Below, in pieces: positions 1 to 7,345 of a stretch of DNA of 7,439 nt. Where the stretch lies: contig JAFGTL010000104.1 of assembly GCA_016934125.1 (NCBI GenBank), positions 1 to 7,439 of the forward strand. The letters are read 5' to 3'. Positions within the stretch are counted from its first letter, which is position 1. The number at the start of each line of letters is the position of its first letter. The position numbers and the translations under genes are program-made. This stretch comes from Candidatus Hydrogenedentota bacterium. Lineage in GTDB: Bacteria > Hydrogenedentota > Hydrogenedentia > Hydrogenedentales > SLHB01. Under the pieces are notes generated by a model that was not told where the DNA came from, did no database searches, and was given only the letters and a program-made list of their open reading frames with translations.

Positions 1-629
1 AGACGTGCTGGTATCTGCGCGGGCTCGAGCAATGGTTCTGCGATCTCATGAGCGATCCGGCCTTCTGCGAGGCGCTCCTCGATGAGATGCTGCGGTTCTG
101 GATGGACTGGTTCCGGGTGTTCCTCGATGAAGTGGGCGACGTGGTCGACGTGATCATGATCGGCGATGATCTCGCCGGGCAACAGGGCCCGCTCTTCGAT
201 CCGGCCATCTACCGGCGCGTAGTCAAGCCGCGCCACAAGCGGCTCGTCCAGTACATCAAGTCCCGGACATCCGCGACGATCTGGTATCACACCTGCGGCG
301 CGTGCGCGGAGTACATCCCCGACTTGCTCGATAACGGGATCGACGCGCTCAACCCGGTGCAGATCAGCGCGGCGGGGATGGATCCGGGGGATCTGAAGAC
401 GCGGTTCGGCAACCAACTCGCGTTCTGGGGCGGCGGCATCGATTCGCAGAGCGTGCTGCCGTCGGCGACGCCGGAGGTGGTGCGCGATCACGTGCGCCGG
501 AACCTGGCGATCTGGAAACCGGGCGGCGGCTACGTATTCAACAACGTGCACAACATCCAGGCGGGCGTGCCGCCCGAGAACATCGCCGCGCTCTACGATG
601 CGGCCTATGAGTTCGGCTTCTACGACTGA
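1..629 (+). CDS. Uroporphyrinogen decarboxylase-family (MtaA/CmuA-like) protein, C-terminal part
   Basis: The gene is cut by the left edge; the frame opens at base 3 and gives 208 residues before TGA at 627-629. The family is normally about 340-400 residues, so roughly the second half is present. Seen: an opening WYLRGLEQWFCDLMSDP stretch, then IGDDLAGQQGPLFDP, YHTCGA (HTC at 288-296), DALNPVQ, FWGGGID and a final VHNIQAGVPPENI (from 546). These match the URO-D superfamily, which contains heme-pathway decarboxylases and zinc-dependent corrinoid:coenzyme M methyltransferases. The HxC pair fits the methyltransferase-like branch, but the position where those enzymes carry a later zinc-binding Cys reads VHNIQ, so their chemistry cannot be assumed. 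The ATG at 48 lies inside the domain and is not the start. No membrane segment is visible; it is probably cytoplasmic. It is followed after 21 bases by a large exported putative glycosidase, so it is probably not the housekeeping heme enzyme. Family is fairly sure; reaction is unknown. Confidence 0.88.
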   Translation, partial: TCWYLRGLEQWFCDLMSDPAFCEALLDEMLRFWMDWFRVFLDEVGDVVDVIMIGDDLAGQQGPLFDPAIYRRVVKPRHKRLVQYIKSRTSATIWYHTCGACAEYIPDLLDNGIDALNPVQISAAGMDPGDLKTRFGNQLAFWGGGIDSQSVLPSATPEVVRDHVRRNLAIWKPGGGYVFNNVHNIQAGVPPENIAALYDAAYEFGFYD

Positions 630-634
630 ACACC

Positions 635-642
635 GGGAGGAA
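635..642 (+). promoter_or_regulatory. Shine-Dalgarno site of the 651-3689 gene
   Basis: GGGAGGAA lies in the 21-base gap between the URO-D-like gene and the next ATG, with its GGGAGG core ending about 10 bases before that ATG. It supports the ATG at 651 as the start. With no room for a separate promoter, it also suggests the two genes share a transcript. Confidence 0.75.
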
Positions 643-650
643 TCGACGCC

Positions 651-3600
651 ATGAGTCGACTGATCGTGCCGGGGTGCCTGCTGTTGATCGCGTGCGTGCC
701 GGCGGGTTCTGCCGGGGCGGGCGCGCGGGGGCTCGAAGCGGAGTTCCGCACACCGACGCAGCAATCGCGGCGGCTGCTGGGCCCGTTGTTCTGGCTGCAC
801 GGCGACGAATCGGCCGAACACCTCGACGCCTATGTCGGCATCGTGGCCGAAGGCGGGAACGGATGCTTCACGGCCGAATCGCGGCCGCACGCGGACTGGC
901 TCGGCGAGGGGTGGTACCGCGACTTGGGCGTGTGTCTCGATGCGGCGAAGCGGTTGGGCCTCGAGATGTGGATCTTCGACGAGCGGTGGTGGCCGAGCGG
1001 CGAGGTGGGCGGGAAGGTGCCGGTGGCGTACGCGAGCAAGTACCTGCAGGTGGAGTCCGTGGACGTGTCGGGCCCGGGGGCGTGCACGGTGGCGGCGCCC
1101 GATGCGCATTTGGTGGCGGTGGTGGCCGCCAAGCGCGTGGGCGACAAGGTGGACGGGGATTCGCTGATCGATCTGACGGGGGCCGCCGCGGGCGGCGAAC
1201 TCGAGTGGGCCGTGCCCGCGGGCGACTGGCGCGTGCTGGTGTTCACGTGGGAGCCGGCCAAGGTGGGCAGCCGCTACCTGGTGGATGGGGCGAGCCAAGA
1301 GGCGGTGGACTGGTATCTCGATACGGTGTATCGGCCGCATTACGAGCGGTTCCGGACGGATTTCGGCAAGACGATCAAGGGATTCTTCTACGATGAGCCG
1401 GAGACGCACGGGGACTGGGGCACGGAGGTGATCCCGACGCTGAAGCGGCGCGGGGCGGACTGGAAACAGGCGCTGGTGGCGTTCAAGTGCGGCCTCGCCG
1501 ACGCCGAGGCGGAGGTGGCGGCGAAGTACGCGTATATCACGGCGTTCGGGGAGGCGTGGGGGCGGACGCTGTACGGCGGGATCACGGCGTGGTGCCGGGC
1601 GCGGGGCGTCGAGTCCATCGGCCACTTCCTCGAACACCGCTACGAGTACCGGCGGCCGGATCTCTGCGGATTCGACATGGTTGCGTTGCAGAAATACAGC
1701 AGCATGGGGGGCATTGACGCGGTGTTCCGGCAGTTCACGCCGGGCGATCGCGATCTGCGCCAGTTGTACACGCCGAAACTGGGCAGCTCGATCTCGCACG
1801 CCTACGGTGTGAAAAACGACTTGGCCATGGTGGAGATCTACGGGGCGCGGGGGCAGGATCTCGGCTACCTCGAGATGAAATGGTGGCTGGACGTGATGCA
1901 GGTGCAGGGCATCAACTTCATCATTCCCCATTCGTTCAATCCGCGGGCGCCTTTCGACACGGACTGCCCGCCCTATTTCTACAACAACGGATTCGAGCCG
2001 CGCTGGCCGCTGTACAAGGTGTGGGCCGACTATTCGGTGCGGCTGAGCGGGCTGTTGAGCGGCGGCAAGCACGTCGCGCCGGTGGCGTTCGTGTATCCGG
2101 GGGTGAGCGGGCACGTCGGCGAGGCGCTGCTGCCCGAGCCGATGACGGACGCGCTGCTCGGCGGGCTGCTCGATTGCGACTGGATGCCCTACGAAGTGTT
2201 CGAGGAGGACGCGGCGTTGCGGAAGGGCGCGGTGGCCCTGCGCGAAGAGCGCTACCGGATCCTGCTGCTGCCGGCCGTCGAGGCGATTCCGTACGGGACG
2301 CTCGAGAAGGCGAAGGCGTTCTTCGATCGCGGCGGGATCGTGGCCGGCTACGGCATGCTGCCGTCCAAATCGGCGACAGTGGGCAGGAGTTCGGCGGACA
2401 TCGCGGCGTTGGTGTCGGCCATCTGGGGTGAGGGGGCGCAACCGGGCACGGCGCCGTGTGCCGTGAACGGGCGGGGCGGCCGGGCCTACTTCCTGCCCGC
2501 GGAACCGGCGTCGGCGGAGGTGCGGGCGGCCTTCGTGGAAGACGCGGGGGTGGCGCCCGCCCTCGATATCGTCGACGGGGCTACGGACGACTGGGTGCAC
2601 ATTCTCCACCGGCGCAAGAGCGGCGTCGACATCTTCTTCGTGGCCAACCTCAACTGCGACGAGGCCGTCCGGCCGTTCCGGTTCCGGGCCCACGTGCCGG
2701 GCGTTCCGGAGGTCTGGGACGCGATGCGAAACGAGATCGCCGCGCTCCCCTTCGAGCGGCGGGCCGGGGCGGCCGAGTTCGAACTGGCCCTGGCGCCGTA
2801 CGAGAGCGTCGTGCTCGTGTTCAACCCGAAGAAACGCGATCTGCCGGGGTATCTGACGGACGCGGCGGTGTGCGCGCTCGACACGGTGGCGCTCACGGCT
2901 ACGCCGGTGCCGCCCGGGCCGGACGCGGTGCCCGAGCCCGAAGCGGAGGATAGCAGCACGCGCCTGGGCAAGGGGCAGTGGATCTGGCACGCGGCGGATC
3001 CGGTAGGCGAGCAGCCGCCCGGCACGCGATACTTCCGCAAGGCGTTCGAGGTTGCGCGGGCGGTTGAGTCGGCCGTGCTCGTGGTGGCGGTGGACAACAG
3101 CTACACCCTCGAGGTGAACGGGAAGCAGATCGGCTCGGGCGGGCGCTGGGATCAGGCGGACGCCTACGATGTGGCGGCGGTGCTGGCCCCCGGGGAGAAC
3201 CGGATCGCCATCGCGGCCGTCAACGGCGCAGAAGCGCCCAACCCGGCCGGTGTGATCGCGGTGCTCGATGTGGTGTACGACAACAGCGAGGGGCTGCGCG
3301 TTGCCACGGACGGCACCTGGCTGAGCGCGCGGGAACCGGACGGCGACTGGGCGCCGGCCAAGGCGATCGGGCCGTACGGGATCGAGCCGTGGGGCGCGGC
3401 GGGGCGCCGGCTCACGTTGAGTCCTGTCCGGCGCGCGGAGCCTTTCGAGGGCTACGCCGACTTGCCGGAAGCCACGCTGAACGGCGCGCGCCGGGTGTTC
3501 CTCACGGCCGAATCGGTGGACACGGAGCCGGCCGCGCGCGTCACCGTCAACGGGGCGTATGCGGGCGGATTCATCGGGGCGCCGCTGCGGCTCGATGTGA

Positions 3601-3689
3601 CGCGCCACCTGCACGCGGGCCGGAATACGGTGCGGATCGAGCCGCTTGCGCCGGCGGGCGTGGCGTTGCGGCTCGAACCGGGCCGGTAA
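651..3689 (+). CDS. Large exported putative glycoside hydrolase, GH106-like, with C-terminal jelly-roll modules
   Basis: 1012 residues. N-terminus: hydrophobic export signal (residues 4-25) with possible signal-peptidase sites after AGA; LIAC (12-15) also fits a lipobox, so it may be a lipoprotein. Residues ~40-465 look like a TIM barrel, with FWLHGDES (47-54), MWIFDERWWPSGE (106-118), GFFYDEPE (244-251; D248, E249, E251), IGHFLEHR (323-330) and MVEIYGARG (393-401; E395), then an INFIIPHSF strand (421-429). This pattern resembles GH106 alpha-L-rhamnosidases and related unclassified enzymes; the acidic residues are candidate catalytic residues. Residues ~470-600 look like the inactive Rossmann-type domain of beta-galactosidases (RILLLPAVEAIPYGTL), followed by a beta domain to ~725, a Pro/Glu hinge (~750-768), a jelly-roll beginning QWIWHAADP (776-784) like the sugar-binding domain of GH78, and a second beta module (~940-1000, RVTVNGAYAGG). 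The likely role is hydrolysis of a complex plant- or algal-type glycan outside the cytoplasm. Substrate (rhamnoside or other) is not proven. ATG chosen from the signal peptide and the Shine-Dalgarno site. Confidence 0.85.
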   Translation: MSRLIVPGCLLLIACVPAGSAGAGARGLEAEFRTPTQQSRRLLGPLFWLHGDESAEHLDAYVGIVAEGGNGCFTAESRPHADWLGEGWYRDLGVCLDAAKRLGLEMWIFDERWWPSGEVGGKVPVAYASKYLQVESVDVSGPGACTVAAPDAHLVAVVAAKRVGDKVDGDSLIDLTGAAAGGELEWAVPAGDWRVLVFTWEPAKVGSRYLVDGASQEAVDWYLDTVYRPHYERFRTDFGKTIKGFFYDEPETHGDWGTEVIPTLKRRGADWKQALVAFKCGLADAEAEVAAKYAYITAFGEAWGRTLYGGITAWCRARGVESIGHFLEHRYEYRRPDLCGFDMVALQKYSSMGGIDAVFRQFTPGDRDLRQLYTPKLGSSISHAYGVKNDLAMVEIYGARGQDLGYLEMKWWLDVMQVQGINFIIPHSFNPRAPFDTDCPPYFYNNGFEPRWPLYKVWADYSVRLSGLLSGGKHVAPVAFVYPGVSGHVGEALLPEPMTDALLGGLLDCDWMPYEVFEEDAALRKGAVALREERYRILLLPAVEAIPYGTLEKAKAFFDRGGIVAGYGMLPSKSATVGRSSADIAALVSAIWGEGAQPGTAPCAVNGRGGRAYFLPAEPASAEVRAAFVEDAGVAPALDIVDGATDDWVHILHRRKSGVDIFFVANLNCDEAVRPFRFRAHVPGVPEVWDAMRNEIAALPFERRAGAAEFELALAPYESVVLVFNPKKRDLPGYLTDAAVCALDTVALTATPVPPGPDAVPEPEAEDSSTRLGKGQWIWHAADPVGEQPPGTRYFRKAFEVARAVESAVLVVAVDNSYTLEVNGKQIGSGGRWDQADAYDVAAVLAPGENRIAIAAVNGAEAPNPAGVIAVLDVVYDNSEGLRVATDGTWLSAREPDGDWAPAKAIGPYGIEPWGAAGRRLTLSPVRRAEPFEGYADLPEATLNGARRVFLTAESVDTEPAARVTVNGAYAGGFIGAPLRLDVTRHLHAGRNTVRIEPLAPAGVALRLEPGR

Positions 3690-3695
3690 CAGCCG

Positions 3696-3711
3696 GAGCC
3701 GCTGCGGGCTC
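3696..3711. terminator. Possible small stem-loop between convergent genes
   Basis: GAGCC and GGCTC form a perfect 5-bp stem around a 6-base loop in the 20-base gap between the convergent stop codons, reaching the last codon of the minus-strand gene. There is no T-run on either side, so it is not a standard intrinsic terminator. It could be a weak bidirectional stop or chance in GC-rich DNA. Confidence 0.2.
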
Positions 3712-6700
3712 AGAACTTGGCCGGATACGCGCGCCAGGGGGCCGGGTTGTCGAAGCCGGGGCGCGTCCAGGGCGGCTGGGCGAAAGCCCACCATGTCCGA
3801 TCGAAGAGGTAATCCTCGTCCTCGGCCATGAGGAGTTGGGGGACGATTCCGGAGAGCGTCCACGCGGGGCCGGATAGGGTGACTTCGAGGCGCCCCTCGC
3901 GGATGACGGCGGGAATCGTGAGGGTGGCGCGGCCGCCCGGCTCGAGCTGGGCGTCGCGGGCAGGCTCATCGTTGACGCGCACCGAGCAGTCCGTCGCGCC
4001 GCCGGCCCCGGACAGGAGCACGTTGCACAGGACGCGGCCGTTGACGTGATCGATGCGGTAGGTGGCGGTGCCGGCGCCGCGCCAGCCGCCGCCGAACAGG
4101 GGGCCGAGGCCGGGACACGTGTCGGCAGGGAGGGCCTCGCCCTCGGGCGGGGCGGCCCAGCCGGCCCCGGCGGTTGCGGAGTAGGGGGCGGCCTGCCAGG
4201 CTTCGAATTCCCGGTTGTAGCCGTAGATCTTGGGGGCGTGCGCCATGCCGGAGCAGGGGGCGCCGGGGGTGAACTGGATGCGGCGGAGCGCGGGGTAGGG
4301 ATAGGTGTAATGTGTCATCGCGATGGGGTGCACAGCGCGCAAATCGTGTTTGCCGAGGCGGATGACGATCTTGTTGGCGAGCTTCGTGCCCCAGCGGGCG
4401 TTGAGGGTGCACAGCACGACGAGGTAGTGGTCGCCCTGGCGGAAGAAGTGGGCCTTGTAGGCCGTCGAGAGATCCTCGTTGAAGATGGCCCACGGGCCGC
4501 AGGGGTTGAGGTCCATGAAGAAGTCGACGGGCCCGCCCTCGATCTGCATATAGCGAACGTGGCCGAGGAAGGGCACCTCGCTATCCTCGGGTTCCTCGCC
4601 GGTGAAGGTGCCCTGGACGGGCGCCTTGGTGCTGCGGTGCATGCCGGTTTGCGCGGTGTAGCGGGCGCCCTTGAGCAGAGCGCACGGAATGCGCAGGCGA
4701 TAGCGCGCCGTGGCGGCGTCGGGCCCGCGGTCGCCGGGAGGGACAATCGCGGCGGCGGTGATCTCGATGCGGCGGTCGTAGGCGGCGGCCTCGCGGGCCC
4801 ATACGACACCGTCGAGGCCGGCACCGGCGGCGAGGGCGCCCGTCCAGCCATCCTGATCGACGGGGGCGTTGTATGAGCAGGTGGCGGTTGTGTCGAGATC
4901 GCGGGCGGTGGGCGGCGTGGTGTACTCATGGGGCGAGAGATCGAGGCCGTCGCCATCGATGATGGCCTGCTCGCCGATGCGGACGCGGAGCGTGTCGCCG
5001 GGCACGATGGTGAAGGCGGACGCTCCCTCGGGCTGCACGGCGCTCGAGGTGGCCAGGGGCCACGGCCCGTTCCGGGGCGGCGTGTCGCGATGGGGCCGGG
5101 GCGCCGCGGCGTTCGGGGCGTCGGCGGCGATGGGCGGGGGCTGCGGCGTCTGGCCGGGCACGGGCCGGGCCGGGGCGGTGACGTGGAGATAGGCGCCGAG
5201 CAGCTCGCCCGGGATGGCGATGATCGTGCCGTCGGCGGTGCGGGCGACGTTGAGTTCCGTGGCGTCGTCGCGTTCCGGGGTTCGGGCGATGGCCGGGCCG
5301 AGGAGTTCGGTGTTCAGATGCAACCGGATGGGATCGGCGACGGGCGGGCACGCGATCTCCTCGATGCGGCCGTACTGGAACCGATAGCCGGGGGTGGCCG
5401 TCATGCCCGTGGTGTTCAGCAGGTGCAGATGGATCCGGCCTTCGTTCTCGCACCCGTCCTGGCCGTGGCCCTGTTCCTGATACACCATGGCCACGACGCC
5501 GTCGGGCGCGTCGATTCGGGCCGGGGCGGGCCGGACGTGGGCGGAGTCGTAGAGCCGCCAGATCAGGGCCTGCTGGGCGGGCTCCCAGGTGCCGCGGAGG
5601 GGCCAGCGGTTGCGGGCCTTGTCTTCGTAGTTGGCCGAGCCGAGATCGACGGCGACGTAGAGGAAGCGGCCAGCGCCATAGGGGGTTTCGGTGACGGCGG
5701 GATGGCGGACGCCGGCCGCGTCCGTCATGTTGGCGAGGACGCGGGCCCGCTCGGTGCGGGTGGCCGGGAGGTAGCCTCGGGCGGCCTCGAAGTCGAGGGC
5801 GGCGCCATCGACTTGGCCGGTAACGTGGACGCTGCCGTCCTGCCAGCCGGGCACGGCCGGGATGACGCCCACGGCATCGGCGAGGGCGGAGTGTGGGCGC
5901 GGGGCGCCGTATCCATCGCGGGTGGCGGTGAGCCCGGTGACGATGGCGGTGCCGCCGGCGTGCACCCACTCGGCGAGGTGGGCGATTTGTGCGTCGGTGA
6001 GGGACGCCTGGCTGATGAGGATGAGGACGGCGTATTTGCCGAGGCGCCCGGGCAGTTCGAGATCGCCGTCGAGGAGGGTGTCGAACTGGCGGTTACCCAT
6101 GATGAGCATATCCGTCCAGCCGCGGAGTTCGTTCCAGAACAGGCGGTGGCCGGGATCGGTGAAGCGCGTCTGGTTCGAGAGGAGCAGGCCCGTATCGGTG
6201 AGGCAGCGGGCGTGGCGGTGGGGCATGACGTAGGGCCAGGCGTTGTAGCGGGCGAAGACGTCCAGTTGCTCGTCGGTTTCGAGGGCGCGGAGGCCGAACC
6301 AGATGGAATGCTTGCCCATCTGGCTGAGGGCCCAGCCGAAGTAGACGGCGTCTTCGGAGGTCATCTCGCGGTTGAGCGACCACACGGGGATGTCGTAGTA
6401 GTTGCCGTAGGAGAGGCGGAGCTTGAGGCCGCGCAGGAAGGGGCGCCATCCGTTGAGGGCCTCGGCGATCATCACCTCCCAGCCCATGAAGGGGCTGTAG
6501 CGGGCCGCGTGGACGGTGAGATCCCAGGCGCGGGCCGCGGTGCCCGGATCGCCGTAGTCGCTGCAGTATTTCATGTTCATGGCGTCGGGGCGAACCTCGC
6601 GGATGCGATCCATGACGACTTGCTGGGCGCGCGGGGTGAGTTTCGAGCGCCACCGGACGACGTTGCGGTAGTTGGGATCGTCGAAGCGGCCTTGGCCTTC

Positions 6701-7345
6701 CGTCCAGGCGGGGAAGGGGACGCCAAGATCGGCCGCGTACGACGCGCGGCAGTAGGGGCAGCCGCAGGTGTTGGCGCTGGCGAAGCCGACTTCGTCGAGC
6801 ATGTAGCCGTCGGCGTTGGTATGCCGGGCGAAGGAGGCGAGGTAGTCGCCGTAGGCCTCGAGGAAGTCCGGGTTGTGGATGCACGCCCAGCGCCAGGGCT
6901 CGCCGGTTCGGATATCGGTTTGGAGCCAGTCGAGGCGGGCGAGCATGGCGGGGTAGCTCGCGTAGGAGAAGACGGTGAACTCGTGGTGCTCGACCACTTT
7001 GATGCCGTGGCGGTGGCAGGCGTCGACGACGATGCGGCCGTATTCCTCGATGCGATCGTATTCCTCGGGATAGCTGAGGCGGAAGTGGCGCCCGTTGTAG
7101 AGGACGCCGGTGACGCCGATCTCGGCGAGGCGGCGGGCGCGTGCGTCGGCGGCCTCGGGATCGGCCAGGTTGAGGCGATCGGCGAGGTTATCGCCGGCCC
7201 AACTGATGAATGAGGCGTTATAGAAAGACTCGTCGAGTTCGGCGTACTGCCGGGGCTCGGTGGCCACGGACACGTCGGCTGCGCGAACGGCGCGGGAGAG
7301 CATGCAGAAGGCCAACAGGCACAGGCAGATGCGCGTGTACTTCAC
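3710..7345 (-). CDS. Giant exported putative glycosidase-like protein: TIM barrel, Rossmann-like domain and unassigned C-terminal half
   Basis: 1211 residues. Sec signal peptide: MKYTR, hydrophobic core 6-16, cleavage likely after VRA (20-22). Residues ~40-380 look like a TIM barrel of the putative glycosidase or GH42-like kind, with VLYNGRHFR (81-89), VVEHHEF (117-123), ADGYMLDEVGF (178-188; D184, E185) and a Cys cluster CGCPYC (194-199). E290 and E327 (SLNREM) are other candidate catalytic acids. Residues ~385-600 follow with a Rossmann/beta-galactosidase-trimerisation-like fold (AVLILISQASLTDAQ, 439-453; GGTAIVTG, 464-471) and a beta domain to ~720. A Pro-rich hinge (~724-765) leads to about 440 residues that I do not recognise, probably beta-sandwiches, ending in a sugar-binding-like segment (~1040-1185) and EDYLFDRTWW (1177-1186). 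GTG start: an in-frame TAA lies five codons upstream (7358-7360) with no start codon between, and a strong Shine-Dalgarno site fits. The long open frame on the opposite strand is a GC-driven shadow. Likely secreted and glycan-active; substrate unknown. It is convergent to the other glycosidase, so separately transcribed. Confidence 0.85.
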   Translation of the reverse strand: MKYTRICLCLLAFCMLSRAVRAADVSVATEPRQYAELDESFYNASFISWAGDNLADRLNLADPEAADARARRLAEIGVTGVLYNGRHFRLSYPEEYDRIEEYGRIVVDACHRHGIKVVEHHEFTVFSYASYPAMLARLDWLQTDIRTGEPWRWACIHNPDFLEAYGDYLASFARHTNADGYMLDEVGFASANTCGCPYCRASYAADLGVPFPAWTEGQGRFDDPNYRNVVRWRSKLTPRAQQVVMDRIREVRPDAMNMKYCSDYGDPGTAARAWDLTVHAARYSPFMGWEVMIAEALNGWRPFLRGLKLRLSYGNYYDIPVWSLNREMTSEDAVYFGWALSQMGKHSIWFGLRALETDEQLDVFARYNAWPYVMPHRHARCLTDTGLLLSNQTRFTDPGHRLFWNELRGWTDMLIMGNRQFDTLLDGDLELPGRLGKYAVLILISQASLTDAQIAHLAEWVHAGGTAIVTGLTATRDGYGAPRPHSALADAVGVIPAVPGWQDGSVHVTGQVDGAALDFEAARGYLPATRTERARVLANMTDAAGVRHPAVTETPYGAGRFLYVAVDLGSANYEDKARNRWPLRGTWEPAQQALIWRLYDSAHVRPAPARIDAPDGVVAMVYQEQGHGQDGCENEGRIHLHLLNTTGMTATPGYRFQYGRIEEIACPPVADPIRLHLNTELLGPAIARTPERDDATELNVARTADGTIIAIPGELLGAYLHVTAPARPVPGQTPQPPPIAADAPNAAAPRPHRDTPPRNGPWPLATSSAVQPEGASAFTIVPGDTLRVRIGEQAIIDGDGLDLSPHEYTTPPTARDLDTTATCSYNAPVDQDGWTGALAAGAGLDGVVWAREAAAYDRRIEITAAAIVPPGDRGPDAATARYRLRIPCALLKGARYTAQTGMHRSTKAPVQGTFTGEEPEDSEVPFLGHVRYMQIEGGPVDFFMDLNPCGPWAIFNEDLSTAYKAHFFRQGDHYLVVLCTLNARWGTKLANKIVIRLGKHDLRAVHPIAMTHYTYPYPALRRIQFTPGAPCSGMAHAPKIYGYNREFEAWQAAPYSATAGAGWAAPPEGEALPADTCPGLGPLFGGGWRGAGTATYRIDHVNGRVLCNVLLSGAGGATDCSVRVNDEPARDAQLEPGGRATLTIPAVIREGRLEVTLSGPAWTLSGIVPQLLMAEDEDYLFDRTWWAFAQPPWTRPGFDNPAPWRAYPAKF

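Noticed and set aside
48..629. ATG at 48 as the true start of the URO-D-like gene.
   Set aside because: The frame is open upstream to base 3 and encodes conserved-looking family sequence (WYLRGLEQWF), so the start lies beyond the window.
4046..4876. Open frame of 276 codons on the plus strand.
   Set aside because: It lies wholly antisense to the C-terminal half of the minus-strand gene and has a low-complexity GC-driven composition.
4926..5969. Open frame of 347 codons on the minus strand.
   Set aside because: It is an Arg/Pro-rich out-of-frame shadow of the same coding strand, typical of GC-rich genes.
4928..7213. Open frame of 761 codons on the plus strand opposite the minus-strand giant gene.
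   Set aside because: Its product is Gly/Ala/Val/Glu-rich with no motifs or signal, whereas the minus frame has a signal peptide, a Shine-Dalgarno site and glycosidase-like motifs. Long antisense open frames are expected in GC-rich genes.
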